In this document: positions 1 to 10,414 of the stretch, piece by piece
Layout of the letters: each line of letters starts with the position of its first letter
How positions within the stretch are numbered: position 1 is the first letter of the stretch
Assembly: GCA_011947345.1 (NCBI GenBank)
Contig: JAAVTG010000362.1
Coordinates: 1 to 64,000 of the forward strand
Direction of reading: 5' to 3'
Source of the DNA: Phytophthora quininea
Lineage: Eukaryota > Oomycota > Peronosporomycetes > Peronosporales > Peronosporaceae
DNA: 64,000 bases
Notes under the pieces: generated by a model
Seen by the model: the letters and a program-made list of their open reading frames with translations, nothing else
What the model was told of the DNA's origin: nothing
The model's database searches: none
Program-made: the position numbers and the translations under genes

Positions 1-1127
1 TCCCATTCGTGCTCGTCGCCCGCCAATGCTTGACTTTGGCACGCTGTGCCCATTCTTCTGCGCGCTTGACAGCACGCTCGGGGTGTGACGCCTCTTTTGA
101 GCTCTAAAAATGCGAGCGCTTGTTGCTGCGCCTGGTACTCGCTGAATGGCATCCCTTCCACGATCGACTGCATTTCAACCTGCATTTTCCTCGCTGTTTT
201 CTGGGCAACTTTACCCTTCATTCCGTTATTCTCCACGCGTGACGGCGAAGACTTGCGTAAATCGCGTTGCTTCTCCACCGGTTGCATCTCAACTGCTTTC
301 GTGTCCTCCGCCGCTCTCTCTTTCCCCCTCACCGCAGCTTCCCGCTTAGCTGACTTCCTAGAGAACACCTCCCACGCCTCGTCTTCCTTTTCACTTTCAC
401 TGTCGTTTTCACTTTCGCTGCATCTGGGCTTGGGAGATGGCCTCACTGCCTTGCGGGTGTGGAAGCTGGCCATAGCCTGCTTCTGAGCCTGTAGCTCGCT
501 GAAGCTCATCTTGCCTCTCAACTGCCGAGTCTCTTTGTCCACACTGCGCTGAGCAGACGTTCTCTTTTTGCTTGGGAGTGGAACTGGAGGACGCTTTCGC
601 TCGCCGGTTCAGGTTCATGAGTCTCTCCATGGCCTGTTCCTGGGCCTGTAGGTCGCTGTAACTCATCTTGTTGGCGATCTGCCGCATCTCGTCGTCTCCT
701 CGGCGCCTGAGCTGGCCGAACGCACGGGACTCGGCCTCTTATCGCTGTAGCGAGCCTTCTTGGGCGTCCGAGCTCGTTTGCTGGTGGAGAGGTATCTTCT
801 GTGCGTGTCTTCTCCGCTGTCCTCGCTGGCTTCGCTGTTCTCGCTCTCTTCGACGCGCTTGCGGCGGTGGCCATGATGCACCGGGCGAGAAAACTTCTTT
901 AGACCTGGAAAAAGATTTGTTCGACCGGGAGACCTGTTCGCCTTTGTCTTCGTCGCTGGAGCTGCTGGTGGGCGGCAGACACGGCCGCCGCACGCGCTCT
1001 GAGTCGCTTGAGGACGAGGAATCGCTGCTGCTCAGCAGCTCGATGACCTCGCGCGCGTCTGCGGGCAGTAGAGATCGTTAGAGAGAGGAGATCCACCAGC
1101 AGATACCAGGCCCGCCTTACCAGCCAT
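1..1127 (-). CDS. Ser-rich protein with SUMO-interaction-like motif and QAQ repeats (partial)
   Basis: I do not recognise the family. The start is placed at ATG 1127-1125 because a 7-base first exon followed by a 62-base GT..AG intron (1120-1059) opens directly into a protein beginning MADAREVIELLSSSD. The hydrophobic VIEL core followed by serines and acids is the classic layout of a SUMO-interaction motif, which suggests a nuclear protein. Downstream come Ser/Asp/Glu and Lys/Arg-rich stretches, then three copies of a 13-residue motif, M-x-[FY]-S-[DE]-[LY]-Q-A-Q-x-Q-A-[ML], on the minus strand near 650-615, 510-470 and 155-115. The reading frame changes about four times (near 890, 720, 580 and 110), each by one base, so errors or decay are possible. 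The 3' end lies beyond the left edge. Function unknown; the SUMO link is an inference from motif shape. Confidence 0.5.
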
Positions 1128-2303
1128 GTCGATTCTGCTTCTGAGGCTCTCTCTTTATAAGAGAATATATGTGTTCTTTTATGGAATTCGTCTTCAACTT
1201 GAGTCTCGGCCGTTTGGGCTTGGGACGACGGCTCGGCAGCGGCGACTCGGTCAGTTCTATACTAACTACTAGGCCTCGTCGCTGACCGCGATCTCTGCGC
1301 GGCGAAGACCCACCTGCTTGTAGGCTTTAGGTCGTGCTGAATGAGAATGGAGCTGCAGTCATCGAGGTGGACGATGGAGCAAAAAGCACGGCTGTGTGGA
1401 CAGATTGACGATCTCCTCGCAGGATGTTGGCGGTGGATACAGAGTTATCGGTGGCGTGCTGTCGCTTTGTTGGTGAAGGAGAAGGATACGATCATGCAGT
1501 CGGACTCCGTGGAAGTGTTTTTTAACAAATCGAGGGTGACGTAGCGCATGCAAAACACCTCCAGTAAATACGACATCATGATTGACTACGGAGCCAATGT
1601 GGAGCCGGAAGAAACCATGGAGTACGCTGAAGCAGCAGTTCGTCCGAGCACATACGTACATGTGTCGCCATTCTACCCGGAGTTAGTGCTCGTGGCGTAC
1701 ACGGCGCGGGAACGTTTTGGAGGAGGAAGCCAAGCAGTGCTAGTTTTCCCGTCGAAAGCCTTGAGCCATACCTTGCCAGTTTGCCCCTCGGCGTCGCATG
1801 ACATCGTTGAAGTCCTCGCCACAAAAACACGGTGAGGACGTAAAGCACTTCAGCTCAGAGGATCGCCTGCCGCAAGGAATCGGCTGCTGGTCTCGACTTC
1901 CAGCGCTCTGGTTGACGCCTCAAACTCCGACACACTCGCCATCGGTGGCAGGAAATAGCGCTCGAGACAGTTGGCTTGAGTTTGAATTGCTGCGGTTTAG
2001 TTGGCTCATTACTTCCAAGGTCACGCTCTGCTGCAGCAAAAGTAATCCCAGGGACACAGACACACTCGCGCGCGCGCTCCTCGTGAGCTCTCATGCACGA
2101 TTTATCTGTGGAGATGGCCGCCCACGAGCGAGAACCCCTCACGCTGCGGTGACGTGCATACCGGTATACAGCTACAGGTGAAAGCCCACTTGAACGCTGC
2201 CTACATCAACAACTGGTCCCGCACGATCCAGGAAAAGTACCGACCGACTCAGCTAAAGCGAAGGGCACAGGCAGTGTTTTAAAAACGTTACAAGAGCATT
2301 GAG
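1128..2303. other. Intergenic, possible gene fragments only
   Basis: No recognisable gene. A 95-codon plus-strand ORF at 1548-1835 begins MQNTSSKYDIMIDYGANV and could be a fragment of a real gene, as could a short coding-like end near 2180-2280, but neither matches a family I know and both are short. The upstream part (1130-1330) is likely promoter/5' region of the minus-strand gene to its left. Confidence 0.35.
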
Positions 2304-3991
2304 CTATCTAGCAAACCCCGTGGGGCTTGTGGGAGAAGAAGTGGCGCTACTTGGAGATTCAGTAGCCGTCGCCGTCGAGCCGGAGGTGGTTGTAGCTGCC
2401 GGTGTCGGTGTCGTCGTAGCTTCCGGTGACAGTGTCGAAGGCGAGTTTGAGTTGAATCGCGCTCCTCACTAGTCGCAGGAGGGGAATTCGGGGACGGCGT
2501 GGCGGTGTCAGAAGACGTCGCCGTTGTCGCTGACGATGGGGTGGACGGTGGTGACGAAGGTGGTGACGGTGCGGAAGTAGGAGAGGGCGTGGTGGGCGTG
2601 GAAGCTCTGGTAGTAGGCGCAGGAGCCGTGGTGGTGGGCGTAGGCGTGGAATCACACACCTTGGCCTGTCCTGAGCACGACTGCTGGTCCAGACTGCACG
2701 AGTCTAAGTCGAGGACGCAGAGCATCCAGCACGTCGTGGCACTGTGCGTGCTGACAGTGCACTCGCAGCTCTCATCGCACTCTGTTGAATCGGTCGAGTG
2801 GCTGCGGTTGCACACGGTCGAACAACCTGCGGAAGGCTCCGTAGCGCCCGATTTCACCGTGCACTGCTTGTAGCTGCACTCGGCGTCCGCCGACGCAACC
2901 AAGTGCCGGCCCGGCGCGCAGCCCAAAAGCTGCCGGTCCGACTCGTACCCTTGCTGCACGTAGTGCGTCGTGGTGTTGGCATGCACGTCAAAGTCGATCT
3001 GCTTGAGCATGCGCTGGTACGACGGCAGCAGCGTCATCTTGCCGAACCACGCGCGCAGCAGGCGCTGGGTCTCGGTCGTCTCCACCTCGGGCATGCGCAC
3101 GCCGTGCATCACGGCCGGCAACTGCTCCGACGTGCCCACCCACCGGTTGTAGCCCGTGCCGACCATGAGCGTCACCTGGTCGGGCTTGAGCACAGGACGC
3201 ACGCGGGTGCCGTCGCGCCGCTGGATGATGAGGCCCGACTCGGAGTGGTCGTCACCGCCGGCCGACACGGACTCGAGCGTGCTGTTGGCGCCGTCGCTAT
3301 TGACCTTGTAGAAGGCCGGTGTGGCGAACACGATGAACATGCCGTCGTCCTCGTGCAGCTCGAGCGACAGGTCGCTCTCGGACGCCGGAGTGGTCGACGT
3401 GGACGACGCGCTCAGCAGTTTGCGCTCGTGGCGAGACGGCGTCTCGTAGGCGTGGAAGTGGTCGAGACGCATGGCGTCCGTCATGAGCTTGCGGCTCGAG
3501 ACGGTCTGGCCGTAGCCGTCCTTGGTGGTGAAGCTGGTGGCGTCCAGCGTCGTGGCCACGCTGAGCACGACCCACTCCAGCAGCGACGAGAACTCGTTGT
3601 AGACGTGTCGGTACCCGGGGCACGCGGGGTCGGTGGTGGTGGCGTTCGGGTTGGCGTCCTGACCCGACGGGGTGCTGATCGTGTAGCGCTTGGTGCCGTC
3701 TGTCAGCGTCTTGTGGAGCAGGAACCCGGCGTTGACTTCTTCGGCCGACACGGCGCAGGCGGCGGCGGCGTTCAGGTAGTCTTGCCGCACTTGGGTGTAG
3801 GACGGGATGTTGTTGAAGCTGATGATGCCGTCCGTCTTGAGGGCTTGGAGTACGTCGTCGGGCGTGGACCCCTTGGCGAGTGTCTGGTAGTCAAAGCTGG
3901 GCACTTCGAACGCGGGCGCTTGTTCGGCGGGGGCGACGTTGGCCATGGCCATAGCAGCTAAACCCAGCAGCATTTTGGAGACTTGGACCAT
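2304..3991 (-). CDS. Secreted 2OG-Fe(II) oxygenase-like protein, copy A, with Cys-rich domain and T/P/S stalk
   Basis: Start at ATG 3991-3989 gives a signal peptide (MVQVSKMLLGLAAMAMA). The next ~300 residues resemble the isopenicillin-N-synthase-like oxygenase fold: an N-terminal 'A-x-x-x-DGI-I-x-F' segment, then LELHEDDGMFIVF, which carries the H-x-D iron pair, and about 80 residues later AVMHGVRMP, which fits the distal iron histidine. The canonical R-x-S 2-oxoglutarate-binding motif is not evident, so activity is uncertain. A Cys-rich domain (about 12 Cys) follows, then a Thr/Pro/Ser-rich stalk. In the stalk the frame changes once near 2440-2470: the T/P/S-rich coding signature continues in another frame to TAG 2306-2304, while the original frame runs to 2288. 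Copy B lies inverted at 9083-10414 and shares 1,117 bp almost identically. The PiggyBac-like element is inserted about 145 bp upstream. Secretion is inferred; substrate unknown. Confidence 0.7.
2853..3969 (-). repeat. Arm A of a 1,117-bp near-identical inverted repeat
   Basis: This block matches 9096-10212 in inverted orientation, with the same length and only one difference that I can find (Ser versus Ile codon in LL[S/I]ASSTST). Similarity drops sharply at both ends: the signal peptide start and the Cys-rich/stalk regions differ at many positions. The borders cut through the coding region, not at gene borders, which suggests gene conversion. Confidence 0.75.
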
Positions 3992-4059
3992 AGTTGCGAG
4001 TGTTGCGTGGATATCTTCAATGGAGTGGGTGGGGATAGCGAGGCTTTTGCCAGATCGGT

Positions 4060-4077
4060 GGCAAAAGTGAAAATGAG
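4060..4077 (-). promoter_or_regulatory. Oomycete Inr/FPR-type core promoter of copy A
   Basis: On the minus strand this reads CTCATTTTCACTTTTGCC, close to the oomycete initiator plus flanking promoter region consensus (GCTCATT-YY-N-CA[AT]TTT). It lies about 70 bp upstream of the copy A start codon, and a near match sits at the same place in copy B. Confidence 0.55.
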
Positions 4078-4133
4078 AGTGAAGCGGACGGTGGATGCAA
4101 TTTTGCAGACCGAGGGAATAGCATAGGGGCTCC

Positions 4134-4137
4134 CTAA
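4134..4137. repeat. Target-site duplication CTAA, left
   Basis: CTAA stands immediately before the element's terminal CCCCAAC and is repeated at 7988-7991 immediately after the mirrored end. A 4-bp duplication of TTAA type is the PiggyBac signature; CTAA is a one-base variant. Confidence 0.7.
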
Positions 4138-7100
4138 CCCCAACAAAAATATTTTTAGGATAAAAATAAGGATCAATTTTGAGAGCCCCGCTTGAAGTGT
4201 CCACGCGGACACTTGAGGCATGATCAACATAAAATGAAAGATCGCCATCTCTTTTGTCTGTAAATTTACGGATCTGCTCCACGGTCATCCAACAGCTTCA
4301 TGGAGCTGCGCCAAAATCTTGGATGCTCAACGGAGGCTTCGGGCAGATTTATCCTTAAGTTTAGGATAAACTTCACAGCCGAACGGATGCATTACCTGCT
4401 TCTTGCAGACGCAGCGATCGCCGCCGCTTCTTGCTTGCGAGCCGAACGCTTGGAGCCCGGTTAGTGGAGGTGTCAACCGATGTCGATCTGTTTCGGAGCG
4501 GTGGTGGAGCTCGATTTTCGTTTGTCTTAGTCGACGTCAGTCGTTCTGGGTAGTTGCACGGGTTTGGTAGCTTTTTGTCAGCATGAAAGATGTCGAAGCA
4601 CGACCGATTGCTATCCCAGCGCTTTGTTCGGCACAAAGACACCTTGCAGATGCTGCACTCAAAGCTGGTCTTATACCCTAGGCGGCTGTGGTCTTGGTTT
4701 TCAATGTCGTGGTTTCGCCGGCAGCAGAGAACGCAGCTCCGCTGCAAAGCTCCTTCAATCCTTGTCTACAAACCAATTTATCAGAACTTCAGGATAGTTA
4801 GACTTAAAAAGCAACGCTTACCGCAATATGTGCCTTTGCCTGCGAAAGCCGCAAGTCGATCCACTCCTTCTCGGTCTCAAAATGAAAACGCTTCTTGTAG
4901 GAAAATTCGTTGGTTATCTCAAAGGAGCTGGCTTGACGAGTATTTTCAGTTATTGTACTGAGTGGACGTGGTGCTTTGGGTCGTTGCGAGAGAGCCTCAG
5001 CAGCTTCACAACAGAAATCACCGAAACTTGGAAGATTTTGTTTGTGTTTTTGATACGCTTTATACGTAGTACAAAGCGATCTGTTCATCAGAAATGAAAA
5101 GGACTAAACTCACGTTAGCCTGAAAAATAACATATCATCGAAACCTAGTACTTACCTGCAAAAGCAAAAATGTCTGGTGTGCGTTGTACACCAACGACAT
5201 CAACATGCGAAGCCACACTGTCGCGGTCGGAGACAAGCGAGAGTGCTTCGACTTCACGTTTTTCAAATATCTTGAATAGACGTCGATACCGCCTTTACGC
5301 GGTTCCAAAGTGCAATAAGCGTCGGTATGATGTGCTTTGCGGGAGGTAAAGGCTGTCCTTTGTCATCAATCAACTTAACCAATGCCTTCCACAGAATCAG
5401 GTTTTGCTCCAACGTCGATCGATCAATGCAATGTCCAAGCTGAGCAGGATCGAAGTTGGGTACTGTGTCATTGTCGCCGTAAATCCAAGTCAGATATCCT
5501 TTTGAATTGCTTCTAGTGCGGCACGATAAGTCCAAGAGACTCCAGGCTCGACGCCAACATGTACAACCCGAATGATTGCCGTCGCAGATGCGTATACAAG
5601 GAAGCCATCTTGCACGCCACCACAGGCTATATTGTGCAGAAGTTGAAGACGATGACTTGCCTCAGGAATCACATCACATAGCCGTCCACCAAAACCCATC
5701 GTGCTCACATCCACCGTCGAAAAATACCCCACGAAGCTGCCAGTGCTCGATCCCTCTGGACTGTGCGCGCTGTTGTTCGAGTTTTGTACTCCATGATGGC
5801 ATGAAAGCGTCCGCGTCGAATATTCAGAACCGAAGCAACGTTATCCGGGGAGAAAGCAGCCACCGGCATACCTCTCCTGCAAATCGGTATTAGTACTTGG
5901 TCAGATTTGCTAGCAATAGAATTTCACGTACCTGCACAACAATCCGTACGATTTAAGCTGCTCTATATGATACATCGAATGCTTGTCAAGGAAAGTAGGG
6001 ATGTGAGCAGCAATATTGTCTTCGTTGGCTGAACCAATCTTGGTATCTTGAGTTGAAAATGGTGCCATAAACCAAGCAGACAAGAGCGCCTCATCAATGA
6101 TGAACCTAGCATTTTCGATCGACTCGTCATGTTCAGGCGCGGTAGTCGTGCTAGCACCAAGCAGACGATCAATCAGATCGTTTTTCTACCCGAAACCGGC
6201 AGTAGGGCGTCACGACACAAGTTCTTCAGCTCTGCGCACTTCTTTTGGTGAGTTCATCTCTTGGAAATGACTGCCCCAGCATTGTTTCACGGGAGTTCTG
6301 ACTAGTTTGTTGAAGCGAAAGCAAAAGAATGATAGTTTGCACGTCAGGATCACTTGCAGGATCAATCATAGTGTCGTCGGTAACAGAGCCACCACCAAAA
6401 CGAGCAATGACTTTGAAGATCTTTGCTGCAACAGATCCAGTTATCCGAAACTTGCGCAGGACAAACCAATCCGGTGTTCTCTGCATCTTCGTCAACAACT
6501 GCACTTTGTCCTCGAATGCTGAAAACAAACCGCCTTCCAGGAAGTTATTGCGAGGTGCAGGGCGAGTCACGTACGTCCAATACTCAGGTCCAGCAATTGA
6601 CATCGTTGTAAAACCCAACGCTACTTTTCCTAGTCCGGAGCGATACGCAACTGCATACGCATGCACTGGTAGTGTGCCGGGGCTGATAGGAAGCCGCTTG
6701 CTGGCCCAGTAAGCTGACTGCGCACCCTTTTCACCTATTGATTGTTGATACTGACTTGGGGTTTTCCCAAAGGTAAATGGAAATCTCCCTGTGCGCTTGT
6801 GCGTACCAATAATGCTGCCACCAACATCAGTGATCTGCTGATTGACAGCCTCCGACTGGTAACCTCTGTCTAGAGCGTGGATGATTCCAGGTAAACGAAT
6901 TTGACTCTCTGTTGAAGCCCCGCACATTGAACGCTGAAGAATGCGCACAATGTCCACAGTAGACTCCCCTCTAGCAGCGACATGACCTCCAAGGAATATT
7001 CCAGTAACCAGTGAAACTACTCCATGCTGCACCGGTCCATACCTACTCACGCATGTTTCTTGTAAGCACGGCAAGCCAGTCAAGTGCGCTGATGAATTAC

Positions 7101-7987
7101 GGTACCCCTTTTCGGATTGCGGATATGAGCTAGTCCAATATCATCGACGCTCGCAGAGCGTAGTCGTATGAGGTCATCGTCTAGCGATGCAATAGTAGTT
7201 CCAGAAACAAACCCGATATCGGTGCAGAGTCGCCGAATGAGCTCGGTGGCGTACGTCGTGTCACGATCTGGACTAAACGGAGCTATCCACTGGTTCAAAT
7301 CAACAATCTCCTGTCTGCTTCTCGTACTCAATGCTGCAAGAATGGGGCGATATCTGTCAAACGGCATGCATGTCTTGGCTGGTGGATAGCGCTTACTATT
7401 CCCGAAAAAGCATGACGGTGTTATGTGATAAATGCTCAGCCACAGCTCCACCTCCAAAAACTCAAATAGTTCATCTACGGTGACCGCTTCATCCTCAGCT
7501 AAGCGCGCGTTCACAAACTGTTGCAACTTCGAGAGAATTGGGGGATCCAGCCACGTGAACAGGATCTGTGATATGCTTATGCTTGCTGTGTTGTGTTGGG
7601 TGGTACCAAACATCCGATGTAAGAGCCGCTTGACGACGCAGTCTGCTTCTACTCGTGCCTTCTCCAGCAAAAGCATTTCCACGTCGTCCACCTGTACATG
7701 AACACGGCTGCAATTGACGTACTTCCAAGTCCCTGTAATTGTCTCCTCGTCATCGGAGTCGGTGTCCGACCACCACACGTCGTCGACGGATGATTCACTG
7801 TCGGACATGGCTTCTAGCACCAAGCGTGGGCGAGCAGTGCGGACAAGGCCAGTGAGCACAGCGCTGGTGCTTCAGCAGACCAACACTCTTTTTATCCTAA
7901 AGATAATGTGTTAAGGATAAAATTTGTGCAGAAACGAAATACGCAACACTCAATTGATCCTCATTTTTAGGATAAATTTTGTTGGGG
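4138..7987 (-). mobile_element. PiggyBac-like DNA transposon, 3,850 bp
   Basis: Both ends start CCCCAACAAAA reading inward, and the similarity continues imperfectly for about 45 bp, including a shared TAAAAAT[A/G]AGGATCAATT. Subterminal palindromic copies of the TTTATCCTnAA motif occur near 4345-4370 and 7890-7920. The element is flanked by CTAA on both sides. It carries one minus-strand transposase-like coding region with breaks. It lies between the two inverted oxygenase-like genes, upstream of copy A. Confidence 0.8.
4373..7859 (-). pseudogene. PiggyBac-like transposase, broken into several frames
   Basis: Pieces occur in the expected order of a DDE_Tnp_1_7 transposase. From 7859 to 7080: an acidic N-terminus, then a segment including 'MPFDRYRPILAAL' and 'SLDDDLIRLRS', matching the region around the first catalytic Asp. 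From 7083 to 6226: the next frame, with 'ALDRGYQSEAV' and 'GSIIGTHKRTGRFPF', matching the second catalytic Asp block. Then 5535-5263, and 5088-4804 with 'LCTTYKAYQKH..FCCEAAEAL', which matches the post-catalytic 'Y-x-x-Y ... F..E.AEAL' block. Last, 4747-4373 has the Cys-rich zinc-binding tail (C-x2-C ... C-x2-C-x3-LC ... CF-x-x-FH). Stops and frame changes separate the pieces; short introns or sequence errors could explain some of them, so autonomy is unproven. Acts in the nucleus on the CCCCAAC ends. Confidence 0.75.
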
Positions 7988-7991
7988 CTAA
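7988..7991. repeat. Target-site duplication CTAA, right
   Basis: Second copy of the 4-bp CTAA that flanks the PiggyBac-like element; see the left copy at 4134. Confidence 0.7.
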
Positions 7992-9047
7992 GGGGAAGAA
8001 CCAAGATGCCCAGACTAGGAGATTTGACTCAACTTGTCACTGGGTTTTCATCCGGCGGTGACTGGATGGAGGGAACTGCAGGATAGTTAGCTTTGCCAAA
8101 GCATTGCCGCATGGATACGAGAACCATCAGGCCGCTTCCCGTCGGAAGCGTGCCATCCTTCCTTCCTATTATTGACTGGTTTGGCTGTCCTGCTTCCCGT
8201 TCGCCTTTGTGACACATTGCATGCTGGTGGTGGTCTTCAAGAGAAGGTGCCGACATGGGTTTGTTAGTGGATAAGCTCCAGCGTTCACGAAACACCAGTC
8301 CGAGCCAAGATGAGTGAATGAACGTACTGTTCCATCATGATTCAAGGCATGAATTTGATGCGGGGTGTTGAAGTGATGAGATTACCGTGTCCTTTTGCTG
8401 TGCGGACGATGACAATTGTCGATGTGGCCTTGCGAGTCTTTGCTGTTCGTAAGCCATTGCATTGCATCACCGACGGAGACAATCTGCCGTAGCTCTTTAA
8501 TCCTTGTATAACCATTGCAGTCTGCACTCTGTAATGCAGAGTATCGTCATGCTAGGATTCTAGTAGTAAAATAGCTGCAAGCAAGTTGTGGCGCGTACTC
8601 CGTCTTACTACATAGTACATGTACTTGTGCCGCTGACTTGGCATTCCTGCAATTGTCGAATTGGAATCTTGCCATGAGAATGATCATTTGAAACCAGCTT
8701 GCTTGATGTTAGAAAAGGGCACAGGACTGCCACCGGCATGCTGTTCGTAGAATATTGTAGAATACCGTGCCAGAATACATCGTACAGGTGTAGCAGGGCC
8801 GAGGTAAAACAAGCTTGGCTCGCAAAAGCTCAAGTCCTTCGTAGTGGTAGATTTGTCGCGCTACATGTACAGTATTGCATTCGCAAAATCGCCCTGAACA
8901 TCGCAGAGGTGATTCTTTCCTGTGAGTCCATTCACTGACAGCAACAACTTCAATTCCCATCGCGATCTTGTGATGGTTTGTCGCGTCAAGCTAGCGCTCA
9001 CCACCAATTTGAAGGATCAGATATGCGTACCGGCCCCAATCTTCAAA
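7992..9047. other. Intergenic region between PiggyBac-like element and copy B
   Basis: No convincing gene. Only ORFs under 90 codons, none resembling a known family. The final ~100 bp hold the promoter region of copy B. Confidence 0.5.
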
Positions 9048-9065
9048 CTCATTTTCGTTTTTGCC
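9048..9065 (+). promoter_or_regulatory. Oomycete Inr/FPR-type core promoter of copy B
   Basis: CTCATTTTCGTTTTTGCC, 18 bp long, ends 17 bp before the ATG at 9083. It matches the oomycete core promoter pattern and the corresponding copy A site apart from two bases. The very short leader is typical of oomycete genes. Confidence 0.55.
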
Positions 9066-9082
9066 ATCCGAGAACCACAAGA

Positions 9083-10414
9083 ATGGTGAGAGCAGTGCTG
9101 GGTTTAGCTGCTATGGCCATGGCCAACGTCGCCCCCGCCGAACAAGCGCCCGCGTTCGAAGTGCCCAGCTTTGACTACCAGACACTCGCCAAGGGGTCCA
9201 CGCCCGACGACGTACTCCAAGCCCTCAAGACGGACGGCATCATCAGCTTCAACAACATCCCGTCCTACACCCAAGTGCGGCAAGACTACCTGAACGCCGC
9301 CGCCGCCTGCGCCGTGTCGGCCGAAGAAGTCAACGCCGGGTTCCTGCTCCACAAGACGCTGACAGACGGCACCAAGCGCTACACGATCAGCACCCCGTCG
9401 GGTCAGGACGCCAACCCGAACGCCACCACCACCGACCCCGCGTGCCCCGGGTACCGACACGTCTACAACGAGTTCTCGTCGCTGCTGGAGTGGGTCGTGC
9501 TCAGCGTGGCCACGACGCTGGACGCCACCAGCTTCACCACCAAGGACGGCTACGGCCAGACCGTCTCGAGCCGCAAGCTCATGACGGACGCCATGCGTCT
9601 CGACCACTTCCACGCCTACGAGACGCCGTCTCGCCACGAGCGCAAACTGCTGATCGCGTCGTCCACGTCGACCACTCCGGCGTCCGAGAGCGACCTGTCG
9701 CTCGAGCTGCACGAGGACGACGGCATGTTCATCGTGTTCGCCACACCGGCCTTCTACAAGGTCAATAGCGACGGCGCCAACAGCACGCTCGAGTCCGTGT
9801 CGGCCGGCGGTGACGACCACTCCGAGTCGGGCCTCATCATCCAGCGGCGCGACGGCACCCGCGTGCGTCCTGTGCTCAAGCCCGACCAGGTGACGCTCAT
9901 GGTCGGCACGGGCTACAACCGGTGGGTGGGCACGTCGGAGCAGTTGCCGGCCGTGATGCACGGCGTGCGCATGCCCGAGGTGGAGACGACCGAGACCCAG
10001 CGCCTGCTGCGCGCGTGGTTCGGCAAGATGACGCTGCTGCCGTCGTACCAGCGCATGCTCAAGCAGATCGACTTTGACGTGCATGCCAACACCACGACGC
10101 ACTACGTGCAGCAAGGGTACGAGTCGGACCGGCAGCTTTTGGGCTGCGCGCCGGGCCGGCACTTGGTTGCGTCGGCGGACGCCGAGTGCAGCTACAAGCA
10201 GTGCACGGTGAAGGCTGGCATGACGGCGCCGTCGGGTGGCTGCGACTCGGTTTGCAATAGCCAGCACTACTCGGCCGCTGACTGCTCGGCCAAGTGCAGC
10301 TGCACCACCAGCACCCACAGCGCCGCCATGTGCTGGATGGTGTGCGTGAAGAACCTCGACTCGTGCCCCGTCAGCCAGCAGTCTTGCTCGGGGCAGTCCC
10401 GAGTGTGCAATTAG
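9083..10414 (+). CDS. Secreted 2OG-Fe(II) oxygenase-like protein, copy B, with Cys-rich domain
   Basis: 443-residue intact ORF. ATG 9083 is chosen over upstream in-frame starts because it gives a signal peptide (MVRAVLGLAAMAMANVAPA) and follows the core promoter. Residues ~40-310 look like the isopenicillin-N-synthase/2OG-Fe(II) oxygenase fold: H210 and D212 in LELHEDDGMF fit the H-x-D iron ligands and H293 in AVMHGVRMP the distal His; no clear R-x-S motif follows. Residues ~360-443 are a Cys-rich domain ending CSGQSRVCN, without the T/P/S stalk of copy A. Residues ~5-376 are nearly identical to copy A, but the Cys-rich domain differs at roughly a third of positions. Secreted enzyme or effector-like protein; the substrate is not known. 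Family assignment is my inference from motif spacing. Confidence 0.75.
   Translation: MVRAVLGLAAMAMANVAPAEQAPAFEVPSFDYQTLAKGSTPDDVLQALKTDGIISFNNIPSYTQVRQDYLNAAAACAVSAEEVNAGFLLHKTLTDGTKRYTISTPSGQDANPNATTTDPACPGYRHVYNEFSSLLEWVVLSVATTLDATSFTTKDGYGQTVSSRKLMTDAMRLDHFHAYETPSRHERKLLIASSTSTTPASESDLSLELHEDDGMFIVFATPAFYKVNSDGANSTLESVSAGGDDHSESGLIIQRRDGTRVRPVLKPDQVTLMVGTGYNRWVGTSEQLPAVMHGVRMPEVETTETQRLLRAWFGKMTLLPSYQRMLKQIDFDVHANTTTHYVQQGYESDRQLLGCAPGRHLVASADAECSYKQCTVKAGMTAPSGGCDSVCNSQHYSAADCSAKCSCTTSTHSAAMCWMVCVKNLDSCPVSQQSCSGQSRVCN
9096..10212 (+). repeat. Arm B of the 1,117-bp near-identical inverted repeat
   Basis: Partner of 2853-3969 on the opposite strand. Both arms are exactly 1,117 bp with no indel between them. 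The arms are about 5.1 kb apart, with the PiggyBac-like element between them. Confidence 0.75.

Noticed and set aside
2798..3961. 387-codon plus-strand ORF opposite copy A, and its 404-codon twin opposite copy B (9104-10318)
   Set aside because: They are antisense to well-supported genes; the composition (Arg/Val/Gly/His-rich) is the typical shadow of GC-rich codons, and no family features are seen.
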